The translations under genes and the position numbers were made by a program. A stretch of 15,554 nt of DNA from CAZGQY01 sp964528035 (GTDB taxonomy: Bacteria; Pseudomonadota; Gammaproteobacteria; Methylococcales; UBA1147): the NCBI GenBank assembly GCA_964528035.1, contig CAZGQY010000098.1, forward strand, positions 1 through 15,554, in the 5' to 3' direction. Within the stretch, counting starts at the first letter, position 1; the number at the start of each line of letters is the position of its first letter. Below, piece after piece: positions 6,981 through 12,717 of the stretch. A model generated the notes under the pieces. That model ran no database searches and was not told where the DNA came from. It saw only the letters and a list, made by a program, of their open reading frames with translations.

Positions 6981-7634
6981 ATGCGACTAATTTTATTAGG
7001 TGGACCGGGATCCGGAAAAGGTACTCAGGCGGCTGTAATTAAAGAAAAATTTAAGATACCACAGATATCAACAGGAGATATGCTGCGTGAAGCAGTGAAA
7101 GCTGGAACACCTCTGGGATTAATGGCAAAGGGCGTTATGGACGCTGGAGGCCTGGTTTCTGATGAAATTATATTGGGACTAATTGAGAATAGAATCATGC
7201 AGTCTGATTGTGTAAATGGTTTTCTTCTGGATGGTTTTCCTCGTACTATTGTACAGGCAGAGGGGCTTGCTTCTATGGGGATCAAAATCGATTTTGTAGT
7301 GGAAATCGAGGTTGATGATGAAGAAATTGTCAAAAGATTAAGTGGTAGACGAATTCATCCTCAGTCAGGAAGAATCTATCATACCGAATATAATCCTCCT
7401 AAAGTTGCTGATGTAGATGACCACACCGGTGAGCCACTTATCCAACGTGACGATGATTCAGAACAAACCATACGAAAAAGATTGGCCGTTTACCACGAGC
7501 AAACCGAACCATTGGTCAATTATTATTCTGCGGCAGCGAAGCAACCCGAATGTGGAATTCAGTTTTCATCGGTACCGGGTATAGGTGATGTTGAGTCGAT
7601 TTCCGGGGATATACTTAGGCGGTTGAAGAAGTAA
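6981..7634 (+). CDS. adk: adenylate kinase
   Basis: Adenylate kinase interconverts ATP + AMP and 2 ADP in the cytoplasm and sets the adenylate energy balance. The 217-residue protein is the long-lid type. The P-loop GGPGSGKGT is at residues 7-15, the AMP-binding start QISTGDMLR near 28-36, DGFPRT at 84-89, and the lid domain at about 122-159 (GRRIHP... YNPPKV... DDHTGEPLIQRDDD). The lid lacks the four zinc-binding cysteines seen in some families, as is usual for gammaproteobacteria. A strong Shine-Dalgarno (aagagga 6967-6973) lies 7 bases before the ATG. The gene stands between pgsA and leuC, a neighbourhood I do not recognise from Pseudomonas or E. coli, directly downstream of the nested palindromic element. 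Confidence 0.97.
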   Translation: MRLILLGGPGSGKGTQAAVIKEKFKIPQISTGDMLREAVKAGTPLGLMAKGVMDAGGLVSDEIILGLIENRIMQSDCVNGFLLDGFPRTIVQAEGLASMGIKIDFVVEIEVDDEEIVKRLSGRRIHPQSGRIYHTEYNPPKVADVDDHTGEPLIQRDDDSEQTIRKRLAVYHEQTEPLVNYYSAAAKQPECGIQFSSVPGIGDVESISGDILRRLKK

Positions 7635-7670
7635 CATCGTTTTTGTTCTGTTGGTTATGTTTTTTTTAAA

Positions 7671-7699
7671 TTGTAGTAAATCCAATCTCAGCTTAAAAT
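7671..7699 (+). promoter_or_regulatory. putative sigma-70 promoter for leuC
   Basis: A -35-like TTGTAG (7671-7676) and a -10-like TAAAAT (7694-7699) are separated by the ideal 17 bases in the adk-leuC spacer. Transcription would begin near 7706, giving a leader of about 40 bases. The -10 and the bases after it (ttaaaatactcggtt) nearly duplicate the rpsO promoter region. There is no room for a leucine-rich leader peptide, so control by classical attenuation is unlikely at this promoter. Confidence 0.5.
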
Positions 7700-7745
7700 A
7701 CTCGGTTCCGTTTCTTTAAATGTCCTTACAGGGGCTGTGTATTTT

Positions 7746-9149
7746 ATGTCTGGGAAAACCTTATACGACAAACTTTGGGATGATCATTTAGTCCATCAAA
7801 ATACGGACGGTTCGTCGCTGATTTATATTGATCGACACCTGGTTCATGAGGTGACCTCACCTCAAGCCTTTGAGGGACTGCGTCTGGCGGGTAGACGCCC
7901 TTGGCGAACATCAGCGAATCTTGCGGTAGCCGATCATAATGTACCTACGAAATACCGCCACCAGGGTATTAAAGATCCTGTTTCGCGTTTGCAAATAGAG
8001 ACTCTGGATCAAAACTGTAAAGATTTTGAAATTACCGAGTTTGACATAAATGATCCGCGTCAGGGGATTGTTCATGTTATTGGCCCGGAACAGGGTGCAA
8101 CTTTACCCGGTATGACGGTTGTTTGCGGTGATTCACATACTGCTACACACGGTGCTTTTGGAGCGCTTGCTTTTGGGATCGGCACTTCCGAAGTGGAGCA
8201 TGTTTTAGCGACTCAGTGTTTGACCCAAAAAAAATCATCGAACATGTTGATTAATGTCACCGGAGACATGGGTGTAGGTGTCAGTGCCAAAGATATTGTT
8301 CTCGCAATTATTGGTCAAATCGGTACCGCAGGCGGCACAGGTTATGCGATTGAATTTGCCGGTACTGCGATCGAAGCTTTGTCGATGGAAGGTCGAATGA
8401 CCGTGTGCAATATGGCGATAGAAGCCGGCGCGCGCGCTGGCATGATTGCAGTGGATGATATTACGATAGACTATGTCAAAGGGCGTCCTATCGCACCTAA
8501 TGCACAACAATGGGATTGGGCTGTACGGGCTTGGCGAGAGTTGCATAGTGACCCCGATGCTGTCTTTGATTCGGTTATTGAGGTGGATATTTCCAGTTTG
8601 CAGCCCCAGGTGACCTGGGGTACGTCGCCGGAAATGGTGGCGTCGATCTCTGGTTGTGTTCCTGATCCTGCCCAGGAAGAAAATCCGGTGAAGCGGGAAG
8701 GGATGGTGCGGGCACTGTCCTATATGGATTTGCAACCAGGCACGCTGATTACTGACATTTGTCTGGATCGTATATTCATTGGCTCTTGTACGAATTCGCG
8801 GATAGAAGATTTACGAGCGGCTGCCGCAGTGATTAATAATGCGAAAGTGGCTGATAATATAAAAGAAGCTTTAGTTGTTCCCGGATCCGGTCTGGTCAAG
8901 CAGCAGGCAGAACAGGAAGGTCTGGATAAATTATTTATTGATGCCGGTTTTGAGTGGCGTGATCCGGGCTGTTCGATGTGCCTGGCAATGAACGCGGATC
9001 GATTGGAGACGGGCGAGCGTTGTGCGTCGACGTCTAACAGAAACTTTGAAGGACGCCAGGGTTATGGTGGGCGTACTCATTTAGTCAGCCCGGCGATGGC
9101 CGCTGCCGCTGCGATATCCGGGCATTTTGTCGATTGTCGAAATGAGTGA
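7746..9149 (+). CDS. leuC: 3-isopropylmalate dehydratase, large subunit
   Basis: LeuC carries the iron-sulfur active site of isopropylmalate isomerase, which converts 2- to 3-isopropylmalate in leucine synthesis together with LeuD. The product has 467 residues, the normal length, with KTLYDKLWDDH at the start, RHLVHEVTSPQAFEGLR, DHNVPT, CGDSHTATHGAFGALAFGIG, and the three cluster ligands Cys348 (GSCTNSR), Cys409 and Cys412 (GCSMC). I chose ATG 7746 because MSGKTLY aligns with the family start and aggg at 7730-7733 lies upstream; an in-frame GTG at 7737 is too close to that ribosome-binding site. It would add only three residues. Unlike most genomes, leuD does not follow at once but 159 bases later. 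Confidence 0.97.
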   Translation: MSGKTLYDKLWDDHLVHQNTDGSSLIYIDRHLVHEVTSPQAFEGLRLAGRRPWRTSANLAVADHNVPTKYRHQGIKDPVSRLQIETLDQNCKDFEITEFDINDPRQGIVHVIGPEQGATLPGMTVVCGDSHTATHGAFGALAFGIGTSEVEHVLATQCLTQKKSSNMLINVTGDMGVGVSAKDIVLAIIGQIGTAGGTGYAIEFAGTAIEALSMEGRMTVCNMAIEAGARAGMIAVDDITIDYVKGRPIAPNAQQWDWAVRAWRELHSDPDAVFDSVIEVDISSLQPQVTWGTSPEMVASISGCVPDPAQEENPVKREGMVRALSYMDLQPGTLITDICLDRIFIGSCTNSRIEDLRAAAAVINNAKVADNIKEALVVPGSGLVKQQAEQEGLDKLFIDAGFEWRDPGCSMCLAMNADRLETGERCASTSNRNFEGRQGYGGRTHLVSPAMAAAAAISGHFVDCRNE

Positions 9150-9218
9150 TTGATTGTTCGGGACGCGTGCATATATTCGTCTAAGCCCTGCTGCACATCC
9201 TTTTTGTATAGCGGCGCA

Positions 9219-9234
9219 TGTGATGGTTCTCACA
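9219..9234 (+). promoter_or_regulatory. CRP/Vfr-like box upstream of leuD
   Basis: The sequence TGTGA-tggttc-TCACA is an exact match to both five-base halves, at the correct six-base spacing, of the E. coli CRP consensus. Its centre (9226.5) lies about 39 bases upstream of the start expected from the TAAAAT at 9253-9258, near the classical class II position. The flanking bases (gca, gac) do not extend the consensus. The same palindrome could instead form a short RNA hairpin. Confidence 0.45.
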
Positions 9235-9252
9235 GACAATAAATATATAGCT

Positions 9253-9258
9253 TAAAAT
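9253..9258 (+). promoter_or_regulatory. possible -10 element of a leuD promoter
   Basis: TAAAAT lies 50 bases before the leuD start, in the form cttaaaat, the same hexamer context seen before leuC. There is no good -35 hexamer at the right distance, which is what one expects of an activator-dependent promoter using the CRP-like box just upstream. A second AT-rich candidate, TATAAC at 9293-9298, would leave almost no leader. Confidence 0.3.
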
Positions 9259-9308
9259 TTTTATCGAATAGTCTTATATGTATTTAATTTGGTATAACAC
9301 ATAAACCT

Positions 9309-9947
9309 ATGCAAGCTTTTCATACACTAACCGCTTCGGTCGTTCCGCTGGACCGATCTAATATTGATACTGATGCAATTATTCCTAAACAATTTCTAAA
9401 GTCCATTCGCCGTTCTGGGTTTGGGCCTCACTTATTTGATGAGTGGCGTTATCTGGATCATGGTGAGCCAGGTATGGATTGTAGTACCCGACCCATAAAT
9501 CCTGATTTTATTCTAAATCAAGCGATTTATAAAGATGCGAAAATCTTATTGACACGAGAAAATTTTGGTTGCGGTTCTTCCCGGGAACATGCGCCCTGGG
9601 CTTTAGAGGATTTTGGCATAAGGGTCTTAATCGGGCCGAGTTTTGCGGACATATTTTATAATAATTGTTTCAAAAATGGCCTGCTTCCCATTGTTTTAAA
9701 TTCGATGATCATGGATCAGTTATTTGATCAATCAGAACCTGGGTATGAATTAACGATTGATCTGGATGCGCAAACAGTCATGACACCTGATGGGAAGGAA
9801 TTTTGTTTTGAGATTGATGGATCAAGAAAATGTCGATTATTAAATGGTTTGGACGATATTGATTTGTCCTTGCAAAATGCCGAAGAGATTCGAAACTACG
9901 AATTACTCAGGCAAAAACAAGCACCCTGGTTATTTAATGAGTTATAG
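9309..9947 (+). CDS. leuD: 3-isopropylmalate dehydratase, small subunit
   Basis: LeuD is the small (swivel-domain) subunit of isopropylmalate isomerase and forms the holoenzyme with LeuC. The product has 212 residues, the usual size for the gammaproteobacterial form. Typical blocks are LDRSNIDTDAIIPKQFLKSI (near 14-33), FGPHLFDEWRYLD (near 38-50), ENFGCGSSREHAPWAL (near 84-99), SFADIFYNN and LLNGLDDI. The start MQAFHTLTASVVPLDR aligns with Pseudomonas LeuD, but no Shine-Dalgarno is visible before the ATG. The gene is preceded by its own CRP-like box and possible -10, and followed 101 bases later by a terminator, so it may be a separate transcription unit. Confidence 0.97.
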   Translation: MQAFHTLTASVVPLDRSNIDTDAIIPKQFLKSIRRSGFGPHLFDEWRYLDHGEPGMDCSTRPINPDFILNQAIYKDAKILLTRENFGCGSSREHAPWALEDFGIRVLIGPSFADIFYNNCFKNGLLPIVLNSMIMDQLFDQSEPGYELTIDLDAQTVMTPDGKEFCFEIDGSRKCRLLNGLDDIDLSLQNAEEIRNYELLRQKQAPWLFNEL

Positions 9948-10287
9948 GATGACTGTGAGTTTCTATTTTGAATGTCTTCATAGTCGGCTTGTGCTCTGAT
10001 CAATCCTTGCGGATTTTCTCTACTGACTAATAAGTCGGGCAATTATATAGCGCGCTTAATATTAACTATGCAAATTTATTCGAGTGCGCTTTTTTTATTT
10101 TTATCATCTGTTCAGCATATTCAGTCTTAAGGATGCCAGTCTTTAGTTATTCAGGATGTGTGAAATCATCCCTTTAAGTTTTGCTGCATCATTGATGTCG
10201 GAGAAGCCTGAGAATAGCAAAGGCTCGAGCATTCTTTCCATTAAACTTGATGGGTGGTTTCTTTTTTAAAAGGGTTATATTTAGGAT
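9948..10287. other. 340-base spacer between leuD and leuB
   Basis: No gene is visible. Besides the terminator at 10049-10097, two short hairpins occur: aatcc-ttgc-ggatt (10002-10015, followed by ttt) and ggatg-tgtgaaat-catcc (10154-10171). In Pseudomonas a methyltransferase gene can lie between leuD and leuB; I see no remnant of it. A promoter for leuB must lie after the terminator, but I could not place a -35/-10 pair with confidence. Confidence 0.6.
10049..10097 (+). terminator. intrinsic terminator between leuD and leuB
   Basis: agcgcgct (10049-10056) pairs with agtgcgct (10083-10090) over eight positions with one G-U pair. An inner stem aata/tatt (10058-10061 with 10077-10080) shortens the loop. 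A run of eight T (10090-10097) follows at once. This should end most transcription coming from leuD before leuB. Confidence 0.65.
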
Positions 10288-11376
10288 ATGAATAAAAAAA
10301 TTGCTGTATTCCCTGGTGACGGAATCGGGCCGGAAATCATTACCGAGGCATTGAAAGTTATTCAATGTTTGAACGAACTTTACGCTGCAAGCATTGAAAT
10401 CGAACACGGTCTGGTGGGTGGGTGTGCTTATGATGCTAACGGTACTCCGTTGGCCGATGACGCATTGACACTTGCAAAAAGTGCAGATGCTATCCTGCTT
10501 GGAGCGGTCGGCGGGCCAAAATGGGAAGCGCTGGAATATTCGTGTCGTCCTGAGCGCGGCTTACTTAAGTTGAGAGCGGAACTGGATCTGTTTTCAAACT
10601 TGCGGCCGGCGGTACTGCACCCCCAATTGGCAGATGCTTCAACGTTGAAGCCTGAGGTTGTCAGCGGTTTGGATATAATGATTGTCAGGGAACTGACGGG
10701 TGGGATTTATTTTGGACAACCTCGAGGCATCCGAACTTTACCAAATGAAGAGAGACAGGGATTTAATACATTAGTATATAAAGAGTCGGAAATTCGTCGT
10801 ATAGCTCGATCGGCATTTGAAATTGCGTTAAAACGAAACCGGCGTGTATGTTCGGTTGATAAGGCCAATGTTCTGGAATGCTCTGAATTGTGGCGTGAAG
10901 TGGTTGAATCGACCGCAAGTGAATATCCCGCAGTAGAATTAAGTCATATGTATGTTGATAATGCAGCCATGCAACTGGTTAGAGAACCCAAACAGTTTGA
11001 TGTGCTGGTAACCGGTAATATGTTTGGCGATATATTATCCGATTGTGCGTCGATGCTGACAGGATCTATAGGCATGTTACCATCTGCTTCTTTAGACCAG
11101 CATGGCAAAGGTATGTATGAACCTATTCATGGCTCTGCGCCCGATATTGCCGGAACCGGACGGGCGAATCCATTGGCGACGATTCTTTCTCTGGCGATGT
11201 TATTACGATATAGTTTTGCCGAGACTGATTTAGCCGAGCGGATTGAACAAGCAGTAAATATGGCCCTGGACTCAGGTATCCGAACGGCGGATATCGTTTC
11301 ATCAGGAACGCAACAGGTAGATACATCGCATATGGGAAGTGCAGTAGTTGAGGCGTTACGAAAGCTGGCGGTTTGA
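10288..11376 (+). CDS. leuB: 3-isopropylmalate dehydrogenase
   Basis: LeuB oxidises and decarboxylates 3-isopropylmalate to 2-oxoisocaproate with NAD+, the third step of leucine synthesis. The 362-residue protein has the normal length. It opens with KKIAVFPGDGIGPEI (3-17), and carries LLGAVGGPKW, the substrate arginines Arg96 and Arg106 (LLKLRAELDLFSNLRP), Arg134 in VRELTGGIYFG with Tyr141, VDKANVLE, MYVDNAAMQL and NMFGDILSD for metal and substrate binding, and EPIHGSAPDIAG for NAD+. Upstream, agggt (10271-10275) is about 12 bases from the ATG and aggat is too close, so the ribosome-binding site is poor. The gene is isolated from leuD by a terminator. Confidence 0.98.
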   Translation: MNKKIAVFPGDGIGPEIITEALKVIQCLNELYAASIEIEHGLVGGCAYDANGTPLADDALTLAKSADAILLGAVGGPKWEALEYSCRPERGLLKLRAELDLFSNLRPAVLHPQLADASTLKPEVVSGLDIMIVRELTGGIYFGQPRGIRTLPNEERQGFNTLVYKESEIRRIARSAFEIALKRNRRVCSVDKANVLECSELWREVVESTASEYPAVELSHMYVDNAAMQLVREPKQFDVLVTGNMFGDILSDCASMLTGSIGMLPSASLDQHGKGMYEPIHGSAPDIAGTGRANPLATILSLAMLLRYSFAETDLAERIEQAVNMALDSGIRTADIVSSGTQQVDTSHMGSAVVEALRKLAV

Positions 11377-11541
11377 AGAGTTAATAATTTAAAGAGTGAA
11401 ACGAAGAATCATCGTAACCTTCAGTATTCTTACTGGAGCAGTATGCTGGAGTTCCTTTCTCAAAAAGAGCCAGGCATTCGACCGAATCGATTTTTTAATT
11501 GTAACGGTTGAACAAATTAAACTCGTTGATTTATTGTGATG

Positions 11542-11563
11542 GGATCAGGCAGGCTGATCCTTT
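11542..11563 (+). terminator. weak terminator-like hairpin between leuB and asd
   Basis: A perfect 7-base-pair stem, ggatcag (11542-11548) with ctgatcc (11554-11560), encloses the loop gcagg and is followed by only three T. It stands 54 bases before asd. It may be a weak terminator, an mRNA-stabilising hairpin or a regulator-binding palindrome. The rest of the 237-base spacer shows a short stem, cagta-ttct-tactg (11422-11435), and a repeated ctggag. Confidence 0.35.
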
Positions 11564-11613
11564 GTAGAACTTATGTTGATCCATTAGCAAATGTATAAAA
11601 ATAATTAGAAATT

Positions 11614-12636
11614 ATGACTAACAAATATAATGTGGCCATTGTGGGGGCAACAGGAGTTGTGGGAGAAACCCTTCTGTCCATTTTAGAACAAAGAAAGTTT
11701 CCGGTCGATCAAGTGTATCCGCTGGCGAGTCAACGTTCAGAAGGAAAACGTGTTGGCTTTGGTAACCGGCAGCTTGTTGTTGAAAACCTGGAATCTTTTG
11801 ATTTCTCAAAGACACAGATAGGATTGTTTTCAGCGGGCTCGGAGGTTTCTGATATTTATGCACCAAAAGCCGCTGATGCGGGTTGTATTGTTATAGATAA
11901 CACGTCCAGGTTTCGTTATCAGGACGATATCCCATTAGTTGTTCCTGAAGTTAACCCCAATGCGACGGGTGATTATAAGAACCACGGAATAATTGCCAAT
12001 CCAAATTGCTCGACTATTCAAATGATGCTTGCATTAAAGCCAATTTATGATGCGGTTGGAATTGAACGGGTGAATGTGTGCACATACCAGGCGGTTTCCG
12101 GCACAGGTAAAACTGCTGTGGACGAATTAGCCAAACAAACGACGGATATATTCAACAGCAGACCCATAGAACCCCAGGTATATCCCAAACAAATCGCATT
12201 CAATGTATTGCCGCAAATTGATGTGTTTATGGACAATGGTTATACCAAAGAAGAAATGAAAATGGTTTGGGAAACCAGGAAAATACTTGGAGATCAATCG
12301 ATACAGGTGAACCCGACTGCTGTGAGGGTGCCGGTCTTTTTTGGGCATTCTGAAGCTGTCCACATAGAAACGCGTGATAAGATACAGGCTGAGCAGGCCA
12401 GAGAAATATTGCAATCTGCGCCGGGTGTAACTGTATTGGATGAGAGAAAAGAGGGTGGTTATCCCACAGCAGTTACCGAATCTGCGGGTAAAGATAATGT
12501 GTTTGTGGGCCGCATACGTGAAGATATTTCTCATCCAAAAGGATTGGATTTATGGGTTGTCGGTGATAATGTGCGTAAAGGAGCGGCCTTGAACAGTATT
12601 CAGATTGCAGAGTACCTAGTAAAAAATTACATCTAG
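11614..12636 (+). CDS. asd: aspartate-semialdehyde dehydrogenase
   Basis: Asd reduces aspartyl phosphate to aspartate semialdehyde with NADPH, the branch point to lysine/diaminopimelate, threonine and methionine. The 340-residue protein has the NADP-binding GATGVVG at 11-17, the catalytic cysteine Cys132 in NPNCSTIQ, Gln159 in YQAVSG, Arg238 and the proton-relay His245 in VFFGHSEAV. It is the shorter form, related to the Gram-positive and second Vibrio enzymes, that sits before fimV in Pseudomonas, rather than the E. coli 367-residue type. All catalytic residues are kept, so it should be active and not a degenerate usg-type paralogue. Whether the genome has another asd cannot be seen. No clear Shine-Dalgarno precedes the ATG; the leader is very AT-rich. 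Confidence 0.93.
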   Translation: MTNKYNVAIVGATGVVGETLLSILEQRKFPVDQVYPLASQRSEGKRVGFGNRQLVVENLESFDFSKTQIGLFSAGSEVSDIYAPKAADAGCIVIDNTSRFRYQDDIPLVVPEVNPNATGDYKNHGIIANPNCSTIQMMLALKPIYDAVGIERVNVCTYQAVSGTGKTAVDELAKQTTDIFNSRPIEPQVYPKQIAFNVLPQIDVFMDNGYTKEEMKMVWETRKILGDQSIQVNPTAVRVPVFFGHSEAVHIETRDKIQAEQAREILQSAPGVTVLDERKEGGYPTAVTESAGKDNVFVGRIREDISHPKGLDLWVVGDNVRKGAALNSIQIAEYLVKNYI

Positions 12637-12705
12637 GCTAGTCTTAAAAGGAGTAAAATAACGACACCTGTCGCGGATGAACAGCGATGGGATGATTGAT
12701 ATGTG

Positions 12706-12711
12706 AAGGAG
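12706..12711 (+). promoter_or_regulatory. Shine-Dalgarno that sets the fimV start
   Basis: AAGGAG lies six bases before GTG 12718 and inside the reading frame of the alternative GTG 12703. It therefore favours the shorter protein, whose N-terminus (GKFSKTMAFMGLISPVTASA) is a cleaner signal peptide. Confidence 0.7.
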
Positions 12712-12717
12712 AGAGAA

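Noticed and set aside
7632..7669. Possible terminator after adk (aacat ... atgtt followed by a T-run)
   Set aside because: The stem is only five weak pairs with a loop of about 20 bases; the T-run alone does not make an intrinsic terminator.
8235..8735. 166-codon open frame on the - strand inside leuC
   Set aside because: It lies wholly antisense to the conserved LeuC frame and its product is His/Arg/Cys-rich, as expected of a shadow translation.
9167..9222. Alternating short pairings after leuC (gtgca/tgcac versus cacat/atgtg), like an attenuator
   Set aside because: Each stem is only five pairs, there is no leucine-rich leader peptide, and such small overlaps arise easily by chance.
12127..12534. 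135-codon open frame on the - strand inside asd
   Set aside because: It is fully contained in the conserved asd gene and has no domain-like features.
12662..12673. cgaca-cc-tgtcg palindrome before fimV as an operator
   Set aside because: It is a single short palindrome in a 66-81-base spacer with no promoter elements around it, so there is nothing to support a regulatory role.
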